Shown here: positions 1-9,550 of the stretch, in pieces | Layout of the letters: every line of letters begins with the position of its first letter | Position numbering within the stretch: position 1 is the stretch's first letter | DNA from: Neptuniibacter halophilus | GTDB taxonomy: Bacteria; Pseudomonadota; Gammaproteobacteria; Pseudomonadales; Balneatricaceae | Assembly (NCBI RefSeq): GCF_030295765.1 | Contig: NZ_AP027292.1 | Span: 558,001 to 622,000, forward strand | DNA: 64,000 nucleotides | Reading direction: 5' to 3' | Program-made: the position numbers and the translations under genes | Notes under the pieces: model-generated | Told to the model about the DNA's origin: nothing | Database searches by the model: none | The model's input: the letters and a program-made list of their open reading frames with translations, nothing else

Positions 1-403
1 AATGGGTTGAGAGCATGTGAACCTCGTCAATGAGGTAAACCTTGTAGCGGCCGTGAGTCGGTGCATACTGCACGTTCTCCATCAGCTCGCGGGTGTCTTC
101 AACCTTGGTACGTGACGCTGCATCCACCTCAATCAGATCGACAAAACGGCCTTCTGCAATCTCCGTGCAGGCCGAGCAGACACCACAAGGGGTGGAGGAC
201 ACGCCCTTCTCACAGTTAAGCGATTTGGCAAACAGACGTGCGATTGAGGTTTTACCTACACCACGGGTCCCGGTAAACAGGTAAGCATGGTGCAGCCGGT
301 CATCATCGAGGGCGTTTACCAGTGCCTTCAGCACATGCTCCTGACCAACCATCTCCTGAAATTTTGCCGGACGCCACTTACGCGCCAGAACCTGATAGCT
401 CAT
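1..403 (-). CDS. dnaX: DNA polymerase III subunit gamma/tau, N-terminal part (cut by window edge)
   Basis: This is the clamp-loader ATPase of the replicative polymerase. About 134 codons are visible and the gene runs off the left edge. The protein starts MSYQVLARKWRP, the standard DnaX opening. It shows the Walker A motif GTRGVGKTS, then the four-cysteine zinc module (C-x8-C-x2-C-x2-C pattern in the stretch ending CGVCSAC), and near the edge the Walker B region YLIDEVHMLS. The start is the ATG whose complement lies at 401-403. Family identity is clear from motifs. Whether the tau domain or a programmed frameshift exists cannot be seen here. Confidence 0.96.
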   Translation of the reverse strand, partial: MSYQVLARKWRPAKFQEMVGQEHVLKALVNALDDDRLHHAYLFTGTRGVGKTSIARLFAKSLNCEKGVSSTPCGVCSACTEIAEGRFVDLIEVDAASRTKVEDTRELMENVQYAPTHGRYKVYLIDEVHMLSTH

Positions 404-486
404 CTGTAATCTGCTTCTAAGGAATTGTCGAAAAACAGTGCACTATGCTACCTGCTGAGCGGTTTTTAAGCCAGTTAAACCTGAGC

Positions 487-2877
487 TCAGAGGCTGAGCT
501 GACCCGCCGCCAGGAGTGCTGCGGCTGCCTCGGGTGCCAGCGGCCGTGAAAACAGATAGCCCTGCCCTTTATCGCAGCCCAACTGCTGCAGAATCTCCAG
601 TTGCAGCGGGGTTTCCAGCCCTTCGGCCACTACCAGAATATCCAGACTGTGAGCCATCTTGATGATCGTTTCCATAATCGCCTGCTCCGGCACACCTACC
701 CCCAGTTCAGCGGTAAACGTACGATCCACTTTAAGGATATCCACCGGCAACTGACGCAGGTAGTTCAGTGAGGAGTAACCACTGCCGAAATCATCCAGTT
801 CGACCTGCAGCCCCATCTCCCGGATCTCTTCCAGCACCGGCATGATGCTCTGAATATTTTCGATCACCGCAGTTTCGGTAATCTCGATATTCAGGTATTG
901 CTCGATGCCCGGGTACTGCTCAAACTGGCGCCGCATCTGAGGCAGTAACTGAGGGTCTGAAAGCTGCCGTGGCGACAGGTTCACCGAGATCCGCTGACCG
1001 TCCACTATCTGCCCCTGCTGCTGCCATTGATCCACTTGTTTACAGACATTCGCCATCACCCACTGACCCAGGGGCATGATCAGCCCGCTGCGCTCCGCCA
1101 CTGGAATAAAGTCCGCCGGCGAAACAAAGCTGCCATCCTCACGCTGCCAGCGCAGTAAGGCTTCCATGCCAAGAATTTTCTGGCTTTGCAGACAGACTTT
1201 TGGCTGGTAGACAAGGCTGAACACCTCCTGCTCAATCGCCTTGCGCAGATCAGCCTTAATCTGGATCAACTCCAGATTCTTCCGGTTCAGCTCCGGATCA
1301 AAGAAGCAGATCTGATCCCGCCCCTTGCTTTTCGCGCTGTACATAGCCGCGTCCGCATGCCTGATCAGCGTTTCGCCATCACGGGCATCATCCGGATAAA
1401 GGGCGATGCCGATACTGGCGCCAATATAGACATCGGTATTTTTCAGGCGGAAAGGCTGCTTCAGGCTGTCGAGAACATTAGACGCCACCACCAGTGCCAT
1501 ATTCGCTTTAAAGATCCCCGGCAATATCAAAATAAACTCATCACCGCCCCAGCGCACCACGGTATCACTGCTTCTGACCTGATCCTGAATACGCTGCGCC
1601 GCCTCCACCAGCAGCCGGTCACCGTATTCATGCCCCAGTGAATCATTCACATGCTTAAAGAAATCCAGATCGATAAACACCAGCGCCAGCGCTTCGTGGT
1701 GCCGGTCGGCCAGTTTCATATCATGCGACAGCCGCTCCCGGCACATGCTGCGATTGGCCAGATTGGTCAGCGGATCAAAATAGGCCATATTGCGCAGAGA
1801 ATCTTCGGTCTTTTTCTGCTCCGATATGTCGGTAAAAACACCAAAGTAACCATCAATCTGCCCTTGTTCATCAAAGATAGTTTTGACGGTCAGCCATTCA
1901 GGGTAGATCTCTCCGCTCTTTTTCCGGTTCCAGATCTCGCCGGACCAGCTCCCCTGATGCTCAATCTCCTGCCACATCTGCTCGTAAAATGAGGGGGTCT
2001 GCTTATGGGAGTTAAGAATATTCGGCGCTTTGCCCTGAACCTCGGCCAGACTGTACCCTGTCGTATTTTCAAAAGCCGGATTGACCTGCACAATACGGTT
2101 ATTCCGATCAGTCACCAGAATACCGTCTTTAGTGCTCTCGAAAATATACCGCGTCAGGCTCTGCTCTTTCTCCCGTTCAGCACGGGCGGTCAGATCAGTG
2201 GCTACCGTACAGACCGCGTGAATCGCATCATTTTCATCAAACAACGGAAAGCGTTCGCTGTAGAGCAGGCGACTTTTTCCTTCCTGCTGAAAAACCAGCT
2301 CGCGGCTGTCATGGGTTCGGCTCTGCAGCACCTGCTGATCCGCCTCCAGCGCCGACTCAGCGATATCACGGGGCAGGAACTGATCAACGGTTTTACCGAT
2401 CAGCGCAGATTCCTGCTCCACGCCAGCAAACGCCAGATAGGCCGGGTTTGCTCTGAGGCAACGCCCCTGAGTATCACGAATCACAATCATGGTCGGCGAA
2501 TTCTGCAACAGCTGATCCAGTAATTCAGCATTCGCCTCACGCTGTTGAGAGCCGGTTTCGACCAGCCGATACTGCATTTCGATCGCCTTTTGCAGGGCCC
2601 ATAACTCATGCCCCTGAGGCAATACCGGTGATTGGGCTAAAACACTTTGCGGCCCTGACGTGCGCAACAACTGCGAGACCTGACGACGCAATAATGCGCC
2701 CGTAACCAGCATCAGCAACAGTGCAAGACAGATCAGAGAAACCAGCAAAGAAGGTGTCGAAATACCCGGGCCCGCGCTGTCATCGGCAAACAGCAGATCG
2801 ACGACAGGCACAATGACCGCCGCAGCTAACAGAAAGATGCCCGGCAAAATCAGGCGTATTGGAAAGGAAAACAACAT
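487..2877 (-). CDS. Membrane PAS-PAS-GGDEF-EAL cyclic-di-GMP signalling protein
   Basis: A 796-residue sensor predicted to make and/or hydrolyse c-di-GMP. Two hydrophobic segments (about residues 5-30 and 42-63) anchor it in the inner membrane. Two PAS domains follow (about 118-230 and 240-360). The GGDEF domain has an intact GGDEF at 444-448, with the inhibitory-site motif RSSD ending five residues before it, so product inhibition of the cyclase is likely. The EAL domain begins at EALLRW (572-577) and keeps the catalytic DDFGSGYSS and AEGLE motifs, so phosphodiesterase activity looks possible too. Net activity cannot be told from sequence. It is monocistronic, with an upstream gap of about 250 bp. 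Confidence 0.95.
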   Translation of the reverse strand: MLFSFPIRLILPGIFLLAAAVIVPVVDLLFADDSAGPGISTPSLLVSLICLALLLMLVTGALLRRQVSQLLRTSGPQSVLAQSPVLPQGHELWALQKAIEMQYRLVETGSQQREANAELLDQLLQNSPTMIVIRDTQGRCLRANPAYLAFAGVEQESALIGKTVDQFLPRDIAESALEADQQVLQSRTHDSRELVFQQEGKSRLLYSERFPLFDENDAIHAVCTVATDLTARAEREKEQSLTRYIFESTKDGILVTDRNNRIVQVNPAFENTTGYSLAEVQGKAPNILNSHKQTPSFYEQMWQEIEHQGSWSGEIWNRKKSGEIYPEWLTVKTIFDEQGQIDGYFGVFTDISEQKKTEDSLRNMAYFDPLTNLANRSMCRERLSHDMKLADRHHEALALVFIDLDFFKHVNDSLGHEYGDRLLVEAAQRIQDQVRSSDTVVRWGGDEFILILPGIFKANMALVVASNVLDSLKQPFRLKNTDVYIGASIGIALYPDDARDGETLIRHADAAMYSAKSKGRDQICFFDPELNRKNLELIQIKADLRKAIEQEVFSLVYQPKVCLQSQKILGMEALLRWQREDGSFVSPADFIPVAERSGLIMPLGQWVMANVCKQVDQWQQQGQIVDGQRISVNLSPRQLSDPQLLPQMRRQFEQYPGIEQYLNIEITETAVIENIQSIMPVLEEIREMGLQVELDDFGSGYSSLNYLRQLPVDILKVDRTFTAELGVGVPEQAIMETIIKMAHSLDILVVAEGLETPLQLEILQQLGCDKGQGYLFSRPLAPEAAAALLAAGQLSL

Positions 2878-3134
2878 CAGGATCGTTTACATCAGCTACA
2901 AAAATAACGACGGCTAAAACTATTCTGGTTCACCGAGTGTAACCCATTATTTCTATTTTTCACTTATTTATCATTGGATTAGATAATCCTTTGACCTGCC
3001 TCACCCCCCTCGTTGTTTAGCTACTCTCTTTGAAATACCAATCCAGCCACCGAAATATCTACAAAACTCGCCTCGCAAGCCTGCCGGTTTGTGTTTAAAA
3101 TCTATTCATCTGATTTTATATTCCGGCAAGCCTG

Positions 3135-3464
3135 ATGTTCAAAAAGCGCCCTACCAAAGCAGAACTGCGTGATCAGCTAAGTGCTGAGGTCAGCCAGTTC
3201 CTGAAAAAAGGTGGCGAGATAAAACAGGTCGAAATGGGCGCCAGCGGCCTGGTCGATGGCCGATATAATCAGCACAAAGCACGCTTTGACCACCCTAAAC
3301 CTGCGGAACGCACGCCGATACACGGGCTACTGGCCGCCATTGATGCCCGGCGTAAAAGCAAACTCCAGCCCGGCAACCGTAAAACCACGCAGACTTCACC
3401 CAGAAAGAAAGTGATCTACGACGACTTCGGCGAACCGGTTCGCACCGTCTGGGTAGATGAGTAA
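3135..3464 (+). CDS. Small basic hypothetical protein
   Basis: A 109-residue protein not confidently recognised. It has no signal peptide or membrane segment and is rich in lysine and arginine, with a charged N-terminal helix, the short motif FLKKGGEIKQVE at about residues 22-33, and a C-terminal stretch IYDDFGEPVRTVWVDE. The FLxxGGxI pattern recalls the folded core of small RNA-polymerase-associated proteins such as SutA, but that is a weak resemblance only. It has its own upstream region and precedes pyrC by 117 bp on the same strand. Coding is supported by the long frame and normal local composition. The ribosome site before the ATG is poor. Confidence 0.75.
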   Translation: MFKKRPTKAELRDQLSAEVSQFLKKGGEIKQVEMGASGLVDGRYNQHKARFDHPKPAERTPIHGLLAAIDARRKSKLQPGNRKTTQTSPRKKVIYDDFGEPVRTVWVDE

Positions 3465-3581
3465 TCCCCGCCTCAGCCTGATACGCCATCACTGATTCCG
3501 CCTGATTGGGTTTATACCGAAGACGTGGGATAATACGCCGCGTTTATCTTTCTGCACTAATACTTAACGGGTGAGCACTCT

Positions 3582-4610
3582 ATGACTTCGATTACGATTA
3601 CACGACCTGATGACTGGCATATCCACCTGCGTGACGGCAAACAGTTAACCGATACCGTGCGCGATGTCAGCCGCTATATGGGCCGTGCGATCATCATGCC
3701 GAATCTGGTTCCGCCGGTCACAAACACAGAGGAAGCACTGGGTTACCATGAGCGAATCAGTGCGGCTCAGCCACAGGGAAATTTTGATCCCCTGATGGTG
3801 CTCTACCTGACCGATAAGACCACCCCGGAAGAGATTCGCAAAGCGAAAGCCACCGGCAAGATCTATGCGGCCAAGCTCTACCCGGCCGGTGCAACAACTA
3901 ACTCCGATTCCGGCGTTACCTCCGTTAAGAATATCTATCCGGTACTGGAAGCGATGCAGGAAGCCGACATGCTGTTGCTGGTACACGGTGAAGTGACCGA
4001 TGCGGCCATCGATATTTTCGACCGCGAGAAGATTTTTATCGAAACAATCCTCAGTCAGGTGGTTAAAGATTTCCCGAACCTGAAGATCGTTCTGGAACAC
4101 ATCACCACCCGTGATGCCGCTGAATTTGTTGCCAATACAGGCAGCAACGTGGCCGCCACCATCACCGCCCACCACCTGCTGTTCAACCGCAACCATATGC
4201 TGGCGGGCGGTATCCGCCCACACTACTACTGCCTGCCGATTCTGAAGCGCAATATTCATCAGGAAGCGCTGATTAAAGCAGCCACCTCCGGCAGCAAGCA
4301 GTTCTTCCTGGGCACTGACTCGGCACCGCATATGAAGCATGCGAAAGAAGCCGCCTGCGGTTGCGCCGGTTCCTACACGGCACACGCCGCCATCGAACTC
4401 TATGCAGAGGCATTTGAAGCGGCGGGCGCACTGGATAAACTGGAAGCCTTCGCCAGCTTTAATGGCCCGGATTTCTATGGCCTGCCACGTAACAGCGACA
4501 CGATTACGCTGGTAAAAGAGAGCTGGGACGTACCGGCTTCTTATCCGCTGGGCGAGGATCAGGTTGTACCGATTCGTGCTGGCGAGCAGATCCACTGGCA
4601 GGTAAAGTAA
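3582..4610 (+). CDS. pyrC: Dihydroorotase, class II
   Basis: Catalyses ring closure of N-carbamoyl-L-aspartate to dihydroorotate in pyrimidine synthesis, in the cytoplasm. The 342-residue length matches the PyrC family. The N terminus has the metal motif HIHLRDG (about residues 14-20). The carboxylated-lysine region [13 protein letters not shown] lies near residue 100, later metal-binding histidines are in VLEHITT and TAHHLL, and the catalytic aspartate is in GTDSAPH. The gene ends at a strong hairpin at 4621-4656, so it is probably transcribed alone or with the small gene before it. Confidence 0.97.
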   Translation: MTSITITRPDDWHIHLRDGKQLTDTVRDVSRYMGRAIIMPNLVPPVTNTEEALGYHERISAAQPQGNFDPLMVLYLTDKTTPEEIRKAKATGKIYAAKLYPAGATTNSDSGVTSVKNIYPVLEAMQEADMLLLVHGEVTDAAIDIFDREKIFIETILSQVVKDFPNLKIVLEHITTRDAAEFVANTGSNVAATITAHHLLFNRNHMLAGGIRPHYYCLPILKRNIHQEALIKAATSGSKQFFLGTDSAPHMKHAKEAACGCAGSYTAHAAIELYAEAFEAAGALDKLEAFASFNGPDFYGLPRNSDTITLVKESWDVPASYPLGEDQVVPIRAGEQIHWQVK

Positions 4611-4620
4611 GTTTTACCGG

Positions 4621-4660
4621 CCTGTCGCAGGCGGCACTCAGCCAGCCTGCGACAGGTTTG
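4621..4660 (+). terminator. Rho-independent terminator after pyrC
   Basis: A 12-bp perfect inverted repeat (arms 4621-4632 and 4645-4656, beginning CCTGTCGCAGGC) with a 12-nt loop and a short T run follows the pyrC stop codon. It lies between convergent genes and may serve both. Confidence 0.8.
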
Positions 4661-4662
4661 TA

Positions 4663-5427
4663 TCAGCGCTCCGGTTTCCGGAACTTCAGGGTAAACCGGT
4701 CGCTGAATTTATCGATCGACGGATGCACCGAATCGTAGATCAGTCCATCTTCCGCCCGGGCGTGCAGGTCTGACCAGGCCTCCAGTTCAAAGCCCGCATC
4801 CAGAGCCTCTTTAATAATCATAACCGGATCTACCCGACGCCAGCGATCTACCGAATACGGTTCCATATGCCGCCGGGTATGATCAATCACACCATAGATT
4901 CCGCCCGGCTTAAGTGAGCGGAAGACTTCGCGATTCAGAAGTCGCCGGCTGTTTGGCGTCATGTTATGCATGTTGCGAAAAGTCAGCACCATATCCAGAT
5001 TCTGCAGACCAAAATCAATTTTATCGTAGTAGCGGATATAACGGTGCATTTTGGAGCGCTGCCAGAGATGACGTTCTTCATCGACAAAGCGGAACCGCTC
5101 ACCGCCCCAGGCCTTGACCTCCTCATCCATGAAGTTAATCCCCAGCGCCAGATACAACTCCCCCTTTTCCTCCAGCACCGGAGCGAGAATTTTGCTGTAC
5201 CAGCCCCCGCCCGGGAACAGTTCCAGCACGCGCATATCCTCTTCCAGACCGAAGAAACTGAGGGTTTCCAGAGGCTTACGGCGCACATCACGCTGCTTTT
5301 CGGCTTCCGTGCGAATATCCCCCTGCAAGGCCTGTACAATTTTCTGCTGAGTGACAGACAGCTCATTACCCTGCCCGATCAGCGGCAGAGATAAAGCCAT
5401 CAACATGATAATAACCCGATTCAACAT
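4663..5427 (-). CDS. Exported class I SAM-methyltransferase-like protein
   Basis: A 254-residue protein with a hydrophobic N terminus (MLNRVIIMLMALSLPLIGQG) that looks like a cleavable signal peptide. A Rossmann-fold methyltransferase core follows, with the motif I region VLELFPGGGWYSKILAP at about residues 67-83 and later MVLTFRNMHNM and LKPGGIYGVIDH strands typical of the fold. This matches the predicted-methyltransferase family often annotated as COG4798. S-adenosylmethionine is not expected in the periplasm, so an exported methyltransferase fold is biochemically odd; the protein may bind another ligand. No substrate can be assigned. It is convergent with pyrC and has its own promoter region. 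Confidence 0.85.
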   Translation of the reverse strand: MLNRVIIMLMALSLPLIGQGNELSVTQQKIVQALQGDIRTEAEKQRDVRRKPLETLSFFGLEEDMRVLELFPGGGWYSKILAPVLEEKGELYLALGINFMDEEVKAWGGERFRFVDEERHLWQRSKMHRYIRYYDKIDFGLQNLDMVLTFRNMHNMTPNSRRLLNREVFRSLKPGGIYGVIDHTRRHMEPYSVDRWRRVDPVMIIKEALDAGFELEAWSDLHARAEDGLIYDSVHPSIDKFSDRFTLKFRKPER

Positions 5428-5560
5428 AAGGCCTCCTTGTTCTGTTCGGGAATCAATAGAACCGCGCTAAGCATAGCAGTGGCACCGTGGGTACGCTGAA
5501 AAAGACGCTGAACCGGTCATTTCGCCGGCGGCGAAAGGTTCTTAATCACAAAGGCCGGAT

Positions 5561-5616
5561 AAAAAAAGCGGCTCAGGTACTCAGTTTGCGCCGGTAAATG
5601 AGCCCGTAGCCGCTTT
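5561..5616 (-). terminator. Terminator after the aldehyde dehydrogenase gene
   Basis: On the minus strand an inverted repeat (AGCCGCT arms at 5608-5614 and 5567-5573) is followed by a run of seven T, about 50 bp beyond the stop codon of the gene ending at 5665. The loop is long (about 34 nt) and partly self-complementary. Confidence 0.65.
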
Positions 5617-5664
5617 CAACTGTATGATTTGGCGATGTTTTGATCAACACCACCGGGGGGCTGC

Positions 5665-7098
5665 TCAGTCGCGCGGAACCGCGCCAAACATCGCTTTGGT
5701 CTCGAGAAACTCCTCCAGCCCGTAATGACCCCATTCACGGCCGACACCAGACTGCTTGTAACCACCAAAAGGAGCACGAGCATCGGTTGAAGCACCGTTG
5801 AGATGAATCATGCCGGTACGGATCCGGCCAGCAACCGCTTTCGCCCGTTCCAGATCCGCTGAGAACACCGCTCCGGAAAGTCCGTAGATACTGTCATTGG
5901 CAATCGCAATCGCATCCTCTTCATCTTTATAGGTCATGATGCTCAGTACCGGGCCGAAAATCTCTTCCCGGGCGATGGTCATCTCCGGTGTGACCCCGGC
6001 AAATACGGTCGGTTTAACATAGCAGCCGCTTTCCAGCCCGTCCGGCAGACCGGTGCCACCGGCAACCAGTTCCGCACCCTCATCGATTCCGGTCTGAATC
6101 AGTGCCTGCACCCGCTGCCACTGCAGTGCTGAAACTACCGGCCCCATTGCCGTTGCCGTACTGGAAGGGTCACCGGTAACCACCGATTCAGCCGCAGCTT
6201 TAGCAATCTCAATGGTTTCTGCAAGACGAGACTCCGGCACCAGCATACGACTGCGGGCATTACAGGACTGACCGGTATTGGCCATCATCTCTTTCACACT
6301 GCGACGTACCACTTTGGCGAAATCAGCATCATCCAGAATGATGTTTGCCGACTTCCCCCCCAGCTCCAGTGAGACTTTTTTCAGGTTTTCAGCCGCAGCG
6401 ATCGATACCTGCTTACCCGCCTGAGTAGAGCCGGTAAAGGAGACCATATCAATCTGCGGATGAGCGCTCAGCGCAGCACCCACCGTAGGCCCGTCACCAT
6501 CAACCAGATTGAATACACCTGCCGGTACGCCGGCTTCATGCAGAATTTCTGCAAAGATATGTGCGGTACGCGGTGCCACTTCACTCGGCTTCAGTACCAT
6601 GGTGCATCCAGCGGCGAGTGCCGGAGCCACCTTGCAGGTAATCTGATTCAATGGCCAGTTCCACGGCGTGATCATTGCGCAAACCCCGACCGGCTCTTTC
6701 ACCACCGTCGTCGTACCAATCTGTTCGCTGAAATCAGTTTTCTTCAACAGGCTCAGGGCCACTTTGATATGACTGAGACCCGCCATCACCTGAAGGTTTC
6801 GTGAGAACTCGATCGGGGCGCCCATCTCTTCCGTTGTCGCCTGCGCCAGATCTTCAAGCCGGGCGTTGTAACATTCAACAACGCGTTCCAGCAGAGCAAT
6901 ACGTTCCTCTTTACTGCTTTGAGAAAATGCCGGAAAGGCTTTTACTGCGGCCGCAACCGCCCGTTCCACATCACTTTCATTACCCAACCGGATCTGAGAG
7001 ACGACCGCATCGGTCGCCGGGTTCAGTACATCCAGAACCTGTTCACCCTGAGGCTCTACCCATTGACCGTCAATATAAAATTTCTGCAGGTTATGCAT
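5665..7098 (-). CDS. NAD(P)-dependent aldehyde dehydrogenase family protein
   Basis: Oxidises an aldehyde to the carboxylate. The 477-residue protein has the family layout: cofactor-binding fold with PWNWPLNQ and the FTGST loop (about residues 235), catalytic glutamate in LELGGKSA, nucleophilic cysteine in NTGQSCNAR, and the C-terminal EEIFGPVLS signature. The ATG at 7098 is preferred over the in-frame GTG at 7113 because an AGGTGAAGG ribosome site precedes it at good spacing and the protein then opens with FYIDGQWVEP, as in the family. Substrate cannot be told. It stands alone, with its own terminator. Confidence 0.92.
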   Translation of the reverse strand: MHNLQKFYIDGQWVEPQGEQVLDVLNPATDAVVSQIRLGNESDVERAVAAAVKAFPAFSQSSKEERIALLERVVECYNARLEDLAQATTEEMGAPIEFSRNLQVMAGLSHIKVALSLLKKTDFSEQIGTTTVVKEPVGVCAMITPWNWPLNQITCKVAPALAAGCTMVLKPSEVAPRTAHIFAEILHEAGVPAGVFNLVDGDGPTVGAALSAHPQIDMVSFTGSTQAGKQVSIAAAENLKKVSLELGGKSANIILDDADFAKVVRRSVKEMMANTGQSCNARSRMLVPESRLAETIEIAKAAAESVVTGDPSSTATAMGPVVSALQWQRVQALIQTGIDEGAELVAGGTGLPDGLESGCYVKPTVFAGVTPEMTIAREEIFGPVLSIMTYKDEEDAIAIANDSIYGLSGAVFSADLERAKAVAGRIRTGMIHLNGASTDARAPFGGYKQSGVGREWGHYGLEEFLETKAMFGAVPRD

Positions 7099-7213
7099 GG
7101 TAAGCACCTTCACCTATCTTTTAGTTATGCTTATAAATAGGGGAATACCTTTACACATAAAGACAAATAAAACCAGTATTCCCATTCCCGCCGGCCGCCA
7201 CCGACAGACGGGC

Positions 7214-7240
7214 GCAAAAAAGCCGCATAACTGCGGCTTA
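7214..7240 (-). terminator. Terminator after the DUF445 gene
   Basis: Minus-strand hairpin with arms AAGCCGCA/TGCGGCTT (7219-7239) and a T-rich run on the 3' side (complement of 7215-7221), 30 bp past the stop of the gene ending at 7267. Confidence 0.8.
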
Positions 7241-7266
7241 TATCTGACAACCAGACTCAGTGTAGC

Positions 7267-7974
7267 TCAGAGTTTCAGCAGAGCGGCCAGTAAACCGATC
7301 ACAGCACCGAATACGCCTCCCCAGACGACCAGCCAGCCCAGGTGCTCCCGGATCATCTGCTGAATAATCTCTTTGACCAGTTGCGGGGTCAGCTCGTTCA
7401 GGCGCTGTTGCACAATCGCCTCCACCTTCGCCCGCATCTCAGCCATAGCGTCCGGGCTTTCCAGTTCATCTTTGAGCAGGCGCACAAAGCGCTCATCACG
7501 GGTCATATCCTCAATCGAGCTCTTCATCTTATCGACAAAGGGCTGACGCAGCGGCTCGAGCACTTCGGTGCCTCCCACCATTGCCAGCATACTGCCGAAG
7601 GAAGAGTTCTGAATCACTTCGATCAGTGAATCAAATGTCGGCGAGAAATCCACCTGTTCAATCACCGGTGCCAGATGCAGATCAGGCTGTTTATCCCCGT
7701 CGGCAGAGAGAAAACGCTCTATGTTTTCGGCGGTAAAAAACTGATCCATCATCAGCTTATGAATACCCCGTTTGAAATCCTCAAACCTTGCAGGAATAAC
7801 CCCGGAGCCATACAGGCCCGGCACCCGTTCAAACAGCATATGTACCGCCAGCCAGTTGGTCAGTGCCCCCGACAGGGCAAACAGACCGATACTGAGGAGA
7901 ATATCATCATCCAGTTTGATACCCGCAGCCAACGCCACCAGCGCCAGCAGATTGGTTAATAAGCTCTTGTTCAT
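7267..7974 (-). CDS. DUF445 family membrane protein
   Basis: A 235-residue protein of the DUF445 family, function unknown. Two closely spaced hydrophobic segments lie at the N terminus (about residues 5-45). They contain the family's ALTNWLAVHMLF motif and are followed by VIPARFEDFKRGIHKLM. A charged amphipathic middle of about 140 residues comes next, and a C-terminal membrane segment (GWLVVWGGVFGAVIGLLAAL) closes the protein. The architecture suggests an inner-membrane protein with a large soluble domain. It is monocistronic with a good terminator. Family assignment is firm; role is not. Confidence 0.9.
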   Translation of the reverse strand: MNKSLLTNLLALVALAAGIKLDDDILLSIGLFALSGALTNWLAVHMLFERVPGLYGSGVIPARFEDFKRGIHKLMMDQFFTAENIERFLSADGDKQPDLHLAPVIEQVDFSPTFDSLIEVIQNSSFGSMLAMVGGTEVLEPLRQPFVDKMKSSIEDMTRDERFVRLLKDELESPDAMAEMRAKVEAIVQQRLNELTPQLVKEIIQQMIREHLGWLVVWGGVFGAVIGLLAALLKL

Positions 7975-8039
7975 TGCGCTATCTCGATGTGGATAATCGG
8001 CGCATCATATAGCGGCACAGCAAAGTTTTAAAGAGCCGG

Positions 8040-9215
8040 CTATGGCTGCGCGACCATCACAGCTTCACCGACAACCACCTGATTCCGTCCTTGCTTTTTA
8101 GCCCGGTACAGAGCCATATCAGCCTGCCTGATTAATCGCTCGAGATCGGCGTCGGTTTGCGGGCCGGTATGCAGGGCGATCCCGATACTCACTGTTACCC
8201 CGACAGACAGGTTTTCCAGCCGGAAACGGTGCCGTTCAATGACGCTGCGAATGCGTTCAGCCATCTGTTGTGCCTGAACCTCATCGCTGCCTGGCAGCAC
8301 GACCACAAACTCCTCACCCCCGAATCGGGCCAGCGTATCTTCCTGCCGGATAACACTGTGCGCCCGCGCCACCACCAGCTTCAGAATCTCATCACCGATC
8401 GCATGTCCATAACTGTCGTTGACCTGCTTGAAATGATCGATATCCATAATTAAGACCGAAAGCCTGTCGTGGACAGCCCCTAACTCTTTCCAGACCCGTT
8501 CAAGGCCCATACGGTTTTCAGTACCGGTGAGAAAATCCCGGGTCGAGAGATCCTGAAGTTTCCGGGAATGACGGGCAATCAACAGAAACAGCATACAGCC
8601 CTGAAACGAGATAATGGTCAGCCAGATAATAAACAGTGCATACAGATTAAACGCAGAATCCGACACCAGACTGACCTCATTCGGGGCCATCTCCCCACCC
8701 AGTTTCAGGCGCAGAAACCACAATCCTGTCGCCACTATACCGATCCCGATTACAAACCAGCAGACTTTGGGGCCATGCTCTCTGTACAGTGGCCTGCTGG
8801 CCTTACTGATCGCCAGACAACAACAGAAAACTGAACTGACCGCCAGTACCTGAAGGCGCTCGAAATAGTGAGCCCCACTATGGCCCAGAAAGAGCAGCAA
8901 AACAGCGCTGACAAGCAACAGAGGTAACAGCAGCAGCCGTGATGAAACCAGTTTGAAGTGCTCTTCAAAAGAGACCACCATCAATACAAACCCGGCAAGA
9001 ATAGAGACATTACTGAGCTGGTAACTGGCCCAGTCCGGAACACTCCCGCGCAGGGAAATACAGATGATCCCCAATCCCCAAAGCGCGGTATAAGCGCAGG
9101 TTAACAGGCAATATCGCTTTTCCGTTCGGTTATAACGGGAACAACCCCACCAGACCAGAGAGAAAAAGGCCATTAATAAACCCAGAAGCGTGTAGCCGAG
9201 AGCAACAGCGGTCAT
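8040..9215 (-). CDS. Seven-TM diguanylate cyclase
   Basis: Predicted to make c-di-GMP from two GTP at the inner membrane. About seven hydrophobic helices occupy residues 1-215, an unrecognised membrane sensor module. The GGDEF domain follows (about 225-385) with active-site GGEEF at 299-303 and the inhibitory-site motif RQED at 290-293, so feedback inhibition is expected. There is no EAL domain. It is one of two c-di-GMP enzymes within 9 kb and lies next to a chemoreceptor gene, but the genes diverge and share only an intergenic region. Confidence 0.94.
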   Translation of the reverse strand: MTAVALGYTLLGLLMAFFSLVWWGCSRYNRTEKRYCLLTCAYTALWGLGIICISLRGSVPDWASYQLSNVSILAGFVLMVVSFEEHFKLVSSRLLLLPLLLVSAVLLLFLGHSGAHYFERLQVLAVSSVFCCCLAISKASRPLYREHGPKVCWFVIGIGIVATGLWFLRLKLGGEMAPNEVSLVSDSAFNLYALFIIWLTIISFQGCMLFLLIARHSRKLQDLSTRDFLTGTENRMGLERVWKELGAVHDRLSVLIMDIDHFKQVNDSYGHAIGDEILKLVVARAHSVIRQEDTLARFGGEEFVVVLPGSDEVQAQQMAERIRSVIERHRFRLENLSVGVTVSIGIALHTGPQTDADLERLIRQADMALYRAKKQGRNQVVVGEAVMVAQP

Positions 9216-9550
9216 AGAACCCCCTGTTTGAAGCGATCATTCAATGCAGACAATTATTCCGCACTCACAAATAACTACAATTTATTGCAGTTATCGTATT
9301 ACTTTACCACTCCAGAGGGCAGTACAAAATATATGTAAGACCCTGTTTCTACGGCCAGGGTAATTAATACAGAAAGTACTTGAATAGTTTTTCCCAAACG
9401 CTATTGTTAGAAAATCTGTCAGGTTATCAGGATGATAAAGTCGTTTCAGGGACCGATTCCAGCAGAGCTCCTCGCTTGATTCTTATTTATATCCTGCCTT
9501 GCCTGAACTGATTGGCCAGTTATTCGCATTAAATTGTAGAGGCAGTATTA
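9216..9550. other. Intergenic region between divergent cyclase and chemoreceptor genes
   Basis: A 335-bp AT-rich gap that must hold promoters for both neighbours. I see no convincing RNA gene, repeat or operator. A TAAAG at 9436-9440 with ACCGATT downstream resembles a flagellar sigma-28 promoter, but the spacing is about 3 nt too short. Confidence 0.5.

Noticed and set aside
3645..4595. Long open frame (316 codons) antisense to pyrC
   Set aside because: It is fully inside pyrC, lacks family similarity and is a by-product of GC-rich codon structure.
9436..9458. Flagellar sigma-28 promoter before the chemoreceptor
   Set aside because: TAAAG and ACCGATT are present but the spacer is about 3 nt shorter than the known consensus.
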